From Spartobacteria bacterium (GTDB taxonomy: Bacteria; Verrucomicrobiota; Verrucomicrobiia; Chthoniobacterales; Chthoniobacteraceae), in contig JAJPJG010000023.1 in assembly GCA_021324395.1 (NCBI GenBank), forward strand, positions 1 to 64,000: 64,000 nucleotides of DNA, written 5' to 3'. Numbering within the stretch: the first letter of the stretch is position 1; every line of letters begins with the position of its first letter. Shown piece by piece: positions 25,207 through 34,900 of the stretch. Both the position numbers and the translations under genes were made by a program. The notes under the pieces were generated by a model, which was given only the letters and a program-made list of their open reading frames with translations, had not been told where the DNA came from and did no database searches.

Positions 25207-27000
25207 TTACTCAATCGAAGCGGCGAGAAAATTTCGCCATCCGCCGAAGTCGGTAATGTCGCGTGCACCTTTGACTGCGTAGCTTTCGCAGAGGAAACCT
25301 TTCACCCCGGTTTCATCCTCGAGCGAGATCGTGCCGACGCCGAGCGGCGGTGGAATGGTCGCGACGAATTGCGCGAATGCATTTTGCGGCATGGCCCAAA
25401 CTTCGAGTTCGATTGGCGCGCCGTTTTCTTCCACGCGGACGAGGCCGGGTTTTGGTGGCGTAGTATTTGGCAAAGCGTAAAGTCTATAGCGCGGCGCGGT
25501 GCGGCATTTGCGCAGCAGCGTCGCGCCGCACTCGGTGAGTTGGTAATTGAGCGGCAACCCGCTGAGATGCGCGCCGAGGACGGCGAGGGGAATCGTTTCG
25601 GCCGGCGCGGTTTTTTTTTCGCGCAGTGGAATGTCGGCGAGTTGCATCGCAGTCGCGCCGAGCGTTCCTCCCACTGCGCGATGATAGCGGCTGCCGAGTT
25701 TTGCGAGCATCGTCTCGTGCCACGCTGGCGCGAGGAACGTGACGCCGAATGGCAATCCATCGGTGCGGAAGCCGCCCGGCACGGCGATTCCGGCGCAATC
25801 GAGCAGGTTGGCGAAGTTCGTGTAGTAGCCGAGACGCGTGTTTAACAGGATAGGGTCTTCCTCGATTTCATCGAGCGTGTAGATCGTCGGCATCGTCGGC
25901 ACAAAGAGCACGTCGATTTCTTTCCAGACCTTGTCCACCACACGTTTCAGCGCTTCGAGTTCGTGCAGTCCGTGAAACAAATCGGCTGCGGAAAAATTCG
26001 CACCGCGCTCGATGATTTGCCGCGTGATCGGAAGAAACGCATCGGCGTTTCGCGCATGAAAATCGCGCAGCGCCTCCCATCGCTCGGCGATCCACGGCCC
26101 GCTGTAAAGCAGGTCGGCGGCCTGGCGAAAGGGCGTGAAGTCGATCACGACCGGCTCGCCGCCGAGCGACACCACGCGCTCGACTGCTTCCGCAAAAAGC
26201 TTCCCGGCCTTTTCGTCGCCAAAAAATTCCAGCGCGTCGGGAACGCCGAAACGGAACGTGTCGACGTTTTTAAAAACGCGCGCCGGTTTCCGCGAATAGG
26301 GATTGGCGGCATCGAAGCCTTGCGCGACATCGAGCACGCGCCCGGCGTCTTCGACCGTGAATGCAAAAATCGAAACGCAATCGATCGATTTGCACGCCGG
26401 CGCGACGCCTTTTGTGCTCAGCAATCCGCACGTCGGTTTGAGGCCGACGATGTTGTTGCAACCGGCGGGAACGCGTCCCGAGCCGGCGGTATCGGTGCCG
26501 ATGGAAAAGCTGACGAAACCTTCCGCGAGCGCGACGGCGGAGCCGGAGCTTGATCCGCCTGCCATGTAGCGCGCGTTAAACGGATTTTTGCATGCGCCGT
26601 AGGGCGACCGGACGCCGACGAGGCCCGTCGCGAACTGATCGAGGTTCGTTTTGCCGATGAGAATCGCGCCAGCCGCTTGCAGTTTCGCGATGACCGTCGC
26701 CGTTTCCTTTGCGATGTAGGCGAACTCCGGGCACGCCACGGTCGTCGGCATTCCGGCGATATCGATGCTGTCCTTGACCGCAAACGGCAGGCCGTAAAGC
26801 GGTAGCTCGTCCGGCGATTTGTGCGCGAGCGCTTCCGCGTCGGCGAGCGATTCGGCGCGGGAACGCAGATGAATCCAGACTTCCGGCCGCAGGTCGTCCT
26901 CGATCTTTTCAAAAATCGCGCGGACGACATCCGCAGGCTGAAACGTGCCGCTGCGATACGCGGCTTGCAGCGTTTCAAAATCGAGCGAGCAGAGCTGCAT
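25207..27000 (-). CDS. atzF: Allophanate hydrolase
   Basis: The 597-residue protein has an N-terminal amidase-signature domain with K76, S150 (GGSSSGSA) and S174 (TAGSGRVPAG), spaced as in characterised AtzF (Lys-74-Ser-24-Ser). A C-terminal domain from about residue 455 is found only in allophanate hydrolases. It converts allophanate to N-carboxycarbamate and then ammonia and CO2. It starts 3 bases after the biuret hydrolase stop, so the pair forms a biuret-to-ammonia route. Urea carboxylase is not present, which argues that allophanate comes from biuret. Confidence 0.93.
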   Translation of the reverse strand: MQLCSLDFETLQAAYRSGTFQPADVVRAIFEKIEDDLRPEVWIHLRSRAESLADAEALAHKSPDELPLYGLPFAVKDSIDIAGMPTTVACPEFAYIAKETATVIAKLQAAGAILIGKTNLDQFATGLVGVRSPYGACKNPFNARYMAGGSSSGSAVALAEGFVSFSIGTDTAGSGRVPAGCNNIVGLKPTCGLLSTKGVAPACKSIDCVSIFAFTVEDAGRVLDVAQGFDAANPYSRKPARVFKNVDTFRFGVPDALEFFGDEKAGKLFAEAVERVVSLGGEPVVIDFTPFRQAADLLYSGPWIAERWEALRDFHARNADAFLPITRQIIERGANFSAADLFHGLHELEALKRVVDKVWKEIDVLFVPTMPTIYTLDEIEEDPILLNTRLGYYTNFANLLDCAGIAVPGGFRTDGLPFGVTFLAPAWHETMLAKLGSRYHRAVGGTLGATAMQLADIPLREKKTAPAETIPLAVLGAHLSGLPLNYQLTECGATLLRKCRTAPRYRLYALPNTTPPKPGLVRVEENGAPIELEVWAMPQNAFAQFVATIPPPLGVGTISLEDETGVKGFLCESYAVKGARDITDFGGWRNFLAASIE

Positions 27001-27003
27001 CGG

Positions 27004-27687
27004 CTACGCGACCGCCTTGATGAAGGTCCCGGAGTCGGAAACGGCGCCGAAGACGCCGCCTTGCATTTTGATCATCTTCAGCGCGGCGAGGTAATTGCCG
27101 TAGTCGGTCGCGCCGGTGCAATCGCTGAGCAGCAGGCACTCGAAGCCGCGGTCGTTCGCTTCGCGCATCGTGGTGTGCACGCAAACATCCGTGGTGATGC
27201 CCGCGAGGACGATGTTTTGAATGCCGCGCCGCCGCAGCAGCATGTCGAGGTCGGTGCCGTAGAAGGAACCTTTGCCCGGCTTGTCGATCACCGGCTCGTT
27301 GGCGAGCGGTGCCAGCTCCGGGATGATCTCCCAGCCCGGTTCGCCGCGCGTGAGGATGCGTCCGCACGGGCCGTCGTCGCCGATGCCCGCGCCGATGCGC
27401 TGACTTCGCCAGCGTTTGTTTTCCGGCAAATCGGAGAGATCGGGCCGGTGCCCTTCGCGGGTGTGAAACACGTGAAAACCGCGCGGCCTCACCGCATCGA
27501 ACACGCGCTTGATCGGCTCGATCGGCGCACGCGTGAGCGAAATGTCGTAGCCCATTTTGTCCACGTAACCGCCGGGGCCGCAAAAATCCGTCTGCATGTC
27601 GATGACGATGAAAACCGTATTGTCGGCGCGGAGTTCGCCGTTGTAAGGCCAGGGATATGGATCGGCTTCGACGTAGCGTTTGGTCAT
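27004..27687 (-). CDS. biuH: Biuret amidohydrolase (isochorismatase-like)
   Basis: The start at 27687 gives 227 residues beginning [17 protein letters not shown], which is very close to remembered biuret hydrolases of Rhizobium. The isochorismatase-fold triad is visible: D34 (DMQTDF), K139 (DKPGKGSF) and C169 (TTDVCV). It cleaves biuret to allophanate and ammonia. atzF follows immediately on the same strand. An upstream in-frame stretch is ignored because it lacks the conserved N-terminus. Substrate is inferred from similarity and from the atzF pairing. Confidence 0.88.
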   Translation of the reverse strand: MTKRYVEADPYPWPYNGELRADNTVFIVIDMQTDFCGPGGYVDKMGYDISLTRAPIEPIKRVFDAVRPRGFHVFHTREGHRPDLSDLPENKRWRSQRIGAGIGDDGPCGRILTRGEPGWEIIPELAPLANEPVIDKPGKGSFYGTDLDMLLRRRGIQNIVLAGITTDVCVHTTMREANDRGFECLLLSDCTGATDYGNYLAALKMIKMQGGVFGAVSDSGTFIKAVA

Positions 27688-27768
27688 GTCTGGCGAAGCG
27701 GGTCGCGCTGCCTGAGCGGCTAAAAGGAGCAAACAACCGTCAGGCAGCGCATCAACCCCACCGATGAT

Positions 27769-28782
27769 TTAGAAGAAAATGCTCACGCCGGCATACGCCT
27801 GCCACGTTTCGCGCGTCGGCCGGCCGGGAGCGTTGAATGTGTTGAGGTGATACAGATTGTCATCGACGAAGTTCATGTATTTGAACCCGACGTGCGCAGA
27901 CCAGTGGCCGTAGCCCTCCGGCATGAACTTCAGCGGAAGCGTCGCTTTCATCCCGAGCTCATACAGGCCGACCGTGTCCGAAGAGCCGTAGTATTCGCCG
28001 TAAAACCGCTCGTTCGGCAGCAACACACGGCACGGCGCTTCGAGTTTCAGGTCGCCCAGGCAATGGAATGTGTAGGATGGATCGATGCCGATATCGAAGT
28101 AGAAGCTTTCGCCCGGCGCGGGATGACTGCCCGACTTCGGCGACGGCCCGAAGACCGCTTCCGGCACATCGGCGTCCGTCGCCTTGCCATCGAGCTCCTG
28201 CCAGTAGCTTACATACGGGTGCAGCGCGAATGGTCCCAGGATGCAGCTATCGTCAAAGCTCAGCTTTGTCTCCAGGTGCTCCGACGTGCCGATGTCGAGG
28301 ATCTGCTCCGCGAATGCCGTGTAGGTCACATCGAGCGTCACATATTTCCCGATGCCGATCGACACGCCTGCGATGGGATCGACCTCGGTCCAATGCGTCT
28401 TGGGATCGCTGCCGTAAGGCGGATGCTTCGACACGCCCGACGTTCCGAAGTCATTCCAGACACCGCCCACGAGCGTCAGGCTCAGCAGATCGCTTTTGTA
28501 AACATGCACGAACGTGAGGAAGAGCGGCTGCACCGTCAGCCCGTCCCAGCGCACGATCATGCCGCGCGGGGTCACGTATTTGTCGGCAAACTCGAAGTTG
28601 AACAAAAAGTTCACCTTCGAGGAGGGCGGCGGCGGCGCGGGCGCGACCATCGTTTTCTGCTCCTCGCCAGCGTGCGCAGGCGGTGTCAAAGGCGACATCA
28701 GCGCCGCCAGTAGCACGCCCGCGCAAAGCGCGAGTCGTTTCGGTTTCGTGTGAGGTGAATAGGGTGTTTCCTTGGATTTCAT
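27769..28782 (-). CDS. Outer-membrane beta-barrel protein, porin-like
   Basis: The 337-residue protein begins with a signal peptide (cleavage near AHA, residue 38), then a short Pro-rich linker and alternating beta strands with Trp/Tyr/Phe at regular spacing. It ends in ...YAGVSIFF, a C-terminal aromatic typical of outer membrane barrels. It sits 81 bases upstream of biuH on the same strand and may be the uptake channel for the pathway, or merely a neighbour. I do not recognise a named family. Confidence 0.75.
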   Translation of the reverse strand: MKSKETPYSPHTKPKRLALCAGVLLAALMSPLTPPAHAGEEQKTMVAPAPPPPSSKVNFLFNFEFADKYVTPRGMIVRWDGLTVQPLFLTFVHVYKSDLLSLTLVGGVWNDFGTSGVSKHPPYGSDPKTHWTEVDPIAGVSIGIGKYVTLDVTYTAFAEQILDIGTSEHLETKLSFDDSCILGPFALHPYVSYWQELDGKATDADVPEAVFGPSPKSGSHPAPGESFYFDIGIDPSYTFHCLGDLKLEAPCRVLLPNERFYGEYYGSSDTVGLYELGMKATLPLKFMPEGYGHWSAHVGFKYMNFVDDNLYHLNTFNAPGRPTRETWQAYAGVSIFF

Positions 28783-29100
28783 GGAGTGTGTGTGTTGGGT
28801 AATTTGGCTAAGCCGCGCACGCCTTTAGCCGCTGCCATGCCACGTCAAAATGAAAGTCCGAAGTCGCTTCCGCGAAATGCATTAGCGCGCTCGAAAAAAT
28901 CCTCACGATTCACCGCGCCTGCGTCGACTGTTGCATCGCGGGACAGGTGCAACAGTTTAAAGACCTCGCTGCGCGTAAGTCGGAGAAAGCCGCATCGTGG
29001 CGGTATAAAACCGAGCATATTCTTTCGGATAGTGGACGGCTTTAGGCGGGGGTGAAATTCTCCGCGCCATGTTGTGCGCCCGTTTGCTGATCCGCGGCAC
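28783..29100. other. Non-coding region upstream of the porin-like gene
   Basis: About 320 bases that hold no convincing gene. It contains a perfect 9-bp inverted repeat at 28927-28956 and should hold the porin promoter. The reverse-strand frame that runs in from the adjacent 21-bp tandem repeat extends into this region, but it has no clear coding signature here. Confidence 0.5.
28927..28956. promoter_or_regulatory. Perfect 9-bp inverted repeat upstream of the porin-like gene
   Basis: ACTGTTGCA and TGCAACAGT flank a 12-base spacer, about 145 bases upstream of the porin-like start. No T-run follows on either strand, so it is more likely a protein-binding site than a terminator. Confidence 0.45.
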
Positions 29101-29455
29101 GATTTCGCCCTCCTGCAAAGCCACGGCACCCATCTGCGCAACGACTTTACCCACCTGTGGAGCGGATTCACCCTTCTGCAAAATGGTTTTACCCACCTGC
29201 AAAACGGTTTCACCCACCTGCGAAACGGTTTTACCCACCTGCGAAACGGTTTTACCCACCTGCGAAGCCATTTTACGCACCTGCGAAATCGTTTCACCCA
29301 CCTGCAAAGCCGCAGAACCCACCTGCAAAATCGCTTTACCCTCCTGCAAAACGACTTTTCAAGAGCCTAAACTGGCGAAATTTGACCACAAAGCGGCCGG
29401 TTTACTCTGTTGGACGCCTTTCCACCACTTTGCGGCGGCAAATGTTCAAAATTGA
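29069..29455 (+). CDS. Hypothetical repeat protein (one of several possible frames)
   Basis: An ATG at 29069 opens a 128-residue frame made mostly of cysteine-containing heptads (PTCETVL type). It has the only ATG start among the repeat frames, runs in the same direction as the FN3 gene at 29507, and ends 51 bases before it. Against it: there is no ribosome-binding site, and other frames (a TTG-started reverse frame at 28957-29349 with QVGKTVS heptads) are equally open. I treat it as doubtful. Confidence 0.25.
   Translation: MLCARLLIRGTISPSCKATAPICATTLPTCGADSPFCKMVLPTCKTVSPTCETVLPTCETVLPTCEAILRTCEIVSPTCKAAEPTCKIALPSCKTTFQEPKLAKFDHKAAGLLCWTPFHHFAAANVQN
29101..29352. repeat. 21-bp tandem repeat, 12 units
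   Basis: Twelve consecutive 21-base units share the core TTTTACCCACCTGC plus RAAAC. The middle units (5-8) are almost identical and the outer units diverge, as in a minisatellite that grows in its centre. Because 21 is a multiple of three, several frames on both strands stay open. Forward-strand readings give PTCETVL or FTHLRNG heptads; the reverse gives QVGKTVS heptads, which look like a coiled coil. Substitutions do not favour one frame clearly, so whether it is coding is undecided. It lies upstream of the FN3 gene. Confidence 0.85.
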
Positions 29456-29506
29456 ACACCGCCTCAAACCCAAAAACCAAAACCTGAAATCCAAGTAACC
29501 AAAAAC

Positions 29507-30157
29507 ATGATTAAAAAAATAAAACTCGAACTCCGCAGCCTCACCGACCAGCAGGTCATCGACCTCTGCCGGCTCATCGCTAGCCAAATGGCCCTCAACG
29601 CCGCCAAATTCACCGCGCCGAAGCCGCCCACCGCCCAGCTCAACTCCGATGCCGATAGCATGGAGCAGCTCATGCTCCAGCGCGCCGCGCTCGACCAGCA
29701 AAGCCAGGCGCTCACCCTGAAAATCCGCAGCGCCCGCCTCATCGTCGAGAACGACCTCGGCAGCGAAGCCGATTACGTCGAGAGCCTGATCGAGGACCTC
29801 CCGCCCGAGCAGGCCGCCGCGCTGGCGAAGGACGCCGCCATGGACCTCGCCGCCGACACCGGCACGGCGGTCGGCGACATGCCGAAAGTCGAGGGCCTCA
29901 CCACGACCCAGGGCGACACCGACGGCGAGATCGACCTGAGCTGGAACCCGGTCAAGCGCGGCCTGCAAAACTACCTAGTCGAGATCACCGACGACCCCGC
30001 CGGCCAGACCGGCTGGCATTTCTGCATGAACAGCCGCAAGAGCAGTTGCACCGTCACCGGCCTCACCAGCGCCAAGCGCTACTGGTTCCGCGTCACCGCC
30101 GAGGGCGCCGCCGGCCCCGGCCCCGCCAGCGAAGCCCGCACCAAGGTCGCACCGTAA
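29507..30157 (+). CDS. Helical protein with one FN3 domain, no signal peptide
   Basis: The 216-residue protein starts at ATG 29507. Residues 1-120 are helical and charged (LRSLTDQQVIDLCRLIASQM), and residues about 122-214 form a fibronectin type III domain (VEGLTTTQGDTDGEIDLSWNP, YLVEITDDPAG, VTGLTSAKRYWFRVTAEGAAGPGP). FN3 domains are usually extracellular but no signal peptide is seen, so it may be cytoplasmic or exported by a non-Sec route. It is GC-rich and directly followed by a clear terminator. The upstream repeat may belong to the same locus. Function unknown. Confidence 0.85.
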   Translation: MIKKIKLELRSLTDQQVIDLCRLIASQMALNAAKFTAPKPPTAQLNSDADSMEQLMLQRAALDQQSQALTLKIRSARLIVENDLGSEADYVESLIEDLPPEQAAALAKDAAMDLAADTGTAVGDMPKVEGLTTTQGDTDGEIDLSWNPVKRGLQNYLVEITDDPAGQTGWHFCMNSRKSSCTVTGLTSAKRYWFRVTAEGAAGPGPASEARTKVAP

Positions 30158-30178
30158 GGCAGGAAGGTCTCAACCAAA

Positions 30179-30214
30179 GGCGCGAAGTCCCGCAAAGGGC
30201 TTCGCGCCCTTTTT
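30179..30214 (+). terminator. Intrinsic terminator after the FN3 gene
   Basis: GGCGCGAAG pairs with CTTCGCGCC around a 12-base loop, followed by CTTTTT. It lies 22 bases after the stop of the FN3 gene. Confidence 0.85.
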
Positions 30215-30569
30215 GCTTTCGATGAGTCCCGCCTTGGCTAACCCGAGAAGCCGAACCGGATGGTGCTGCAACGTGCGGATGAATGACGGAGGGATGTCAT
30301 GTTGCAGATTGCCATAAGCAATGGCTCTCCCGAGAATCCGATGGCGGTGAAGGCCGCGAAGGGTTTCCAAAGCGTCAGTGCCGAGGCCGTGGCCGCCGAT
30401 CGGAGCGGCGATGCTGTATAACACACTTTGTGGGAGAGTGCCGTTGTTCGATTGACAAAATTGGACTGAATCCAGCATGGAAACTTTGGGTGAATCCGCT
30501 AGCGAAGACCGAAATGGGTTCGAAGCTTCAGAACATGATTAGTTGGTTAATACTTCACCTGTTAGCTTA
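30215..30569. other. Intergenic region before the efflux operon's 3' end
   Basis: About 355 bases between the FN3 terminator and the sensor kinase stop. A reverse frame of about 100 codons (30170-30478) exists, but overlaps the terminator stem, resembles no family and lacks a ribosome-binding site. I treat it as non-coding or a decayed remnant. No promoter or repeat was identified. Confidence 0.5.
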
Positions 30570-31997
30570 TCAACGCGCTTCCCCAGCCTCAGCATAAGGC
30601 AGAGTGAGGACGACGGTGAAAAGACCGTTTACACTAATGTCCGCACGAAGTTGGTAGCCCAACAAGCGCGCCGCAGCTTGAGCGATCGAAAGGCCGAGTC
30701 CGGCATGGTTGGAGCTGGTGCGTGCGGGATCTTTGCGCCAAAAGCGGTTGAAAAGATGTGGAAGATCGCCCGGAGTGAGCCCGGCCGGTGGATTGCTAAT
30801 CGTAAGTTTGACTGACGCGCCTTCGCGCATAGCTGCTATGCCGACGACGGAACCGGGCGGCGAGTAGTCGGCAGCGTTGGAAAACAGGTTTGAGACAATG
30901 GTGCGCAGCAGCGCGCGGTCGCTCAGTGCGCAAAGCCCCGACGGGATTGTAAATGCCATTTTTAGTGAGCGCTTCACGGCATGGTCGGAATGTGGACGCC
31001 AGAGTTCATGCAGCAGGGGCAGCAGCTCGACTGGCTCGCGCCGGATAATCTGGCCGCCACTTTCGCAACGGGCAATCGTGAGCAAGCCATTGATGATGTC
31101 CTCCATTTGCTCAGAAATCGCCAGCGCATCATGAAAGCTGTCGAGCTCAGCTCCGTCCTTTTTTTCAGAAGTCAATGACACCTGGGCCAGTGCTCGCAGT
31201 TCAGCCACGGGTGTGCGCAGCTCGTGCGCAACATCATCGCTAAAGCGCCGCTCACGGTCGAAAGCGGCCTCCAAACGCGCCAGAAGGTCATTAAGCCGCG
31301 TGCAGATTGGAGTCAGTTCGGATGGGAGATGCTCGCACTTAAAACGTGAGGAGAGGGACATGGCATCGACTGCCGCGACTCGCTGACCGAGATCCGAAAG
31401 CGACGAGAGTGCGCGGCGGACGGAAAACGCTGCGAACAACGCTCCTCCAACGATCATCATAATGCTTGCAGAAACCGCACCGACCGCAAACACGCGCAGA
31501 TGGGCATTGAGGGATGCGCGATCTAGTGCGACTACAATTGTTACTAGGTGCGACGAATCCCTGCTAGCTATGTGGTTGTCTTCCTCCGGCGGAAAGATGC
31601 TTACGCTTACCGCGCGGCTTTGCTTCGCATGAGGCAGCTGAGGATTCCAGAATCGCGGCGTGTTTACCGGGGCACTCACTGCACGCGGTAGATCGCGTCC
31701 GCGGAGTGAACCCGAGCGTGCCAAAACTCGTCCGTCAGGAAGCCACATTTGAAAAAACGCCTCACGCTGTCCGGCAGCAAATTCGGGCATCAACTCATCG
31801 TCGAAATCGACGCTCACATTTCCATTATGAATCTCGGTTAGCGATGCCAATGCCCGTGCCTTTGTTAAGAGCAGCGCGTCAAAGTCCCGCAACAGCATCT
31901 CCCGCGTGCTGAAATAAAGCGCGCCCGTGCCTAATGCCAGCAGCAGCCCGAAGCCGATGAGCAGCGAAACCGTGAGCTGCTTTCGAATCGATTTCAT
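30570..31997 (-). CDS. Sensor histidine kinase of the efflux operon
   Basis: The 475-residue protein has two membrane helices (about 10-30 and 170-195), a periplasmic sensor loop, a HAMP segment, a dimerisation helix with DDVAHELRTP (His near residue 255) and an ATPase domain with NLFSNAADYSPPG and GLGLSIAQAAARLLGY. This is the layout of CzcS/CusS-type kinases. It overlaps the RND pump gene by four bases and is last in an operon whose first gene encodes the probable cognate regulator. The signal (metal or toxicant) is unknown. Confidence 0.92.
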   Translation of the reverse strand: MKSIRKQLTVSLLIGFGLLLALGTGALYFSTREMLLRDFDALLLTKARALASLTEIHNGNVSVDFDDELMPEFAAGQREAFFQMWLPDGRVLARSGSLRGRDLPRAVSAPVNTPRFWNPQLPHAKQSRAVSVSIFPPEEDNHIASRDSSHLVTIVVALDRASLNAHLRVFAVGAVSASIMMIVGGALFAAFSVRRALSSLSDLGQRVAAVDAMSLSSRFKCEHLPSELTPICTRLNDLLARLEAAFDRERRFSDDVAHELRTPVAELRALAQVSLTSEKKDGAELDSFHDALAISEQMEDIINGLLTIARCESGGQIIRREPVELLPLLHELWRPHSDHAVKRSLKMAFTIPSGLCALSDRALLRTIVSNLFSNAADYSPPGSVVGIAAMREGASVKLTISNPPAGLTPGDLPHLFNRFWRKDPARTSSNHAGLGLSIAQAAARLLGYQLRADISVNGLFTVVLTLPYAEAGEAR

Positions 31998-34900
31998 GCG
32001 CGAGTCCGCACCGGAGCGGATTTATAGCCAGCCCTGTTGCTCACTGCTAAAGTGCGGCCCGGAGACTGCCGGTTTATCATTGCGAGCAGCGCCGGCAGGA
32101 CGATGAGCACGAGGGGCAGGGCGAATACCAAACCGGATATGATCGCGATTGCGAGCGGTTGCTGCATGGCAGAACCCTGGCCGATCCCGAGGGCCAAGGG
32201 CAGCAATGCCAGAATGGCAGCGAAAGTAGTCATCGCGATGGGCCGCATCCGGTTAATGCCCGCAAGGATCAAGCGGTCGTGGCTAGGGGGTAAGTCGCGG
32301 TATTCCGAGTAGTAGAAGATGGCCACCTCGGTGACGATGCCGACGATCATTGTCATTCCCATGCGCGAGGTAATGTTAAATTCAGTGCCGGTCAGCCACA
32401 GACCTACGTAAACGCACGCGACGGCAAGGAGCGTCGTCAGCAGCATCACGCTGGCGACGCGATAGCTTTCATACAGAAAAAGCAGGAGCAGGAATACCAG
32501 CGCTACTGCCGCGATGAGGATGATGGTAAGTCCGCGAAAGGCTATCTGCTGTTGCTCGTAAAGCCCGCCCAAGGTGTAAGTCATTTCATTTGGCAGCAGC
32601 CCGGGCTGGTCGAGCAATTTTTTCACGTCCTGCACCGTCGAGCCCAGGTCGCGTCCGCTGATGCGTGCGGTCACGGCGACCATGCGCTTTAGGTCATCAC
32701 GCGTGATTTCCGGCTGGCCGACTACCGGCACCAGTTTCGCCACGCGTTTGAGCGCGAAGAGATGACCATCGGGCGCGCGGACGAGCAGGTTTTCCACGTT
32801 GCGCATTGTCTCGCGCACGCCGCGCGGGATCCAAACGCGCACGCCGATGAGCTTTGGCCCTTGCTGGATGTGTGTGGTCACATTTCCGCTGAGGAAATCG
32901 TTCACGGTCTTTGTCACCGCATCCGGGTCCATGCCTTCGAGCGCGGCTTTGACACGATCTACTTCGATGTTGAGCGCGTCGCCTGCGGGCACGATGCCGC
33001 TTTTGACTTCCACGATGCCGTTGATCTTGGAAATGGCGTCCGTCACTTTCGGCGCGACGGTTCCGAGCGTGCTTTGATCATCGGAGTAGAGCTTGATCTC
33101 AATCGGCTGCGGCACGCTCGTGAGATCGCCGATCAAATCTTCCATCAACTGCGCAGTTTCGATTTCCAGGCCCGGCACTTTTTTTTCCACGTTTTCTCGA
33201 ACCTCATCCATAACTTCCTCGATGTCGCGTCGCGGTAGTGGCTTTAGTCGGATGAAAAAATCGCCGGTGTTCGCTTCAGTGATTCCGCCGCCAAGCTGGA
33301 GGCCCGTGCGGCGCGAATAAGTGTCGACTTCCGGCGTGGCTTGCAAAATTCCTTCGACCTGGCGCAAAAGTCTGTCCGTTTCGGCCAGCGAAGTTCCCGG
33401 CGGCGAAACGTAGTCGAGAATGAAGCCGCCTTCATCCATTACCGGCATGAAACCGGACGCAACATTTTTGTATCCAAGCCAGCCGGCGAGCAGCAGCAGG
33501 ATGAGGAAAAGCAGCGCCAGCGACGGACGTGCCAGCAACCACTCCATCATGCGCCGGTAATCGCGATGGACGCGCCGGGTAAATGCGCCGCTTTCGTCGA
33601 TCTCGGCGTCTTTCTCGCCGAGCCAATGCATCGAAATGATCGGCACCGCGAGCCACGCGACGAGGAACGAGATCACAAGGCTCGCGGCCATTGTGAGCGA
33701 GAGTGCTTTGAAGAATGCGCCCGTGACGCCGGTCAAAAACGCGAGCGGCGCAAAGATGATGATCGTCGCTGCGGATGAGCCTGCGAGCGGACGCGTGAAC
33801 TCCGCGGCGGCGCGCAGCACGCGCGAGCGCGAATCGCCGCGAGCATCGCCACGGCCATCGCGCACGCGGCGGATGATGTGCTCCACCATCACGATGGCGT
33901 CGTCAATGATGAGTCCGACCGCAGCGGCCATGCCGCCGAGCGTCATGATGTTGAAACTCATTTTAATTACAGACAGCAACAGCATCGTGGCGGCGAGCAC
34001 GGTGGGAACGGAGAGCGCGGCGATGAGCGTTACTTTCCAATTCCGCAGAAACAGAACCAGAATCAATGCGGCTAGACCGATGCCGATGATGACTGCCTCG
34101 CGAGTGCTGTGCGCGGAGGCGACGATCAAGTCGCTTTGGTCATACCAATTCGCGACTTTTACGCCCTGCGGGATTCGTTTTCCTAGCTGCTCGAGCTTTA
34201 CCTTGATGCCTGCGGCGATCTGCACCGTATTCGCGCCGGGCTGTTGATAGACTTGGAACAGCACTGCGTCGCGGCCATCGGCAGTGACGCGAATCCATTG
34301 CGGCTCTGTCGAGTGCTCCACGTCCGCGACATCATCGAGCAGCACGACGCCTCCCGGTGTCGACCGCAGCACGGTGTGCGCGATCTCCTCGAAGCTCTTA
34401 AAACGCGTGTCGGAGATGACGAGGTAGAGCTTGTCGTATTGTTCGAGCCTGCCGACGGCGGTGAGGACATTCGCGGCGGAAAGTGCTTTCGCCACGTCAT
34501 CGAGCGTCATTTTAAAAGACTGCAATTTGTCGGGGTCAATCGTGACGCGGTATTCCTCGACCTCGCCGCCTTGCACGCTGACGCGCGATACGCCGGTCAC
34601 GGTCGAGAGCGCCGGACGCAGTGTGTAAAGCGCGAGATCGCGCAACTCGACCAGTGAATGCGACTCCGACGTGAGGCTATATGCAATCACGGGAAACACC
34701 GTCGGATCCATCCGCTGAACGTCGAACGAAGTGCCACTCGGCAGCGTCGGCAAAATTTTGTTTACTTCCGATTGCGCCTGAAGCATCGCGGAAACCATGT
34801 CCTCGCCCCAATCGAAGGCGACGGAGATTTCCGCGCTGCCACGGCTCGTGGTCGAGCGCACGCCGCGCACGCCGGGAATCGCGCGCACCGCCTCCTCGAC

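Noticed and set aside
29101-29352. CRISPR array
   Set aside because: Units are contiguous 21-mers with no unique spacers between them, and no cas genes are in the window.
30170-30478. Gene of about 100 codons on the reverse strand
   Set aside because: It ends over the FN3 gene's terminator, has no ribosome-binding site and no recognisable family.
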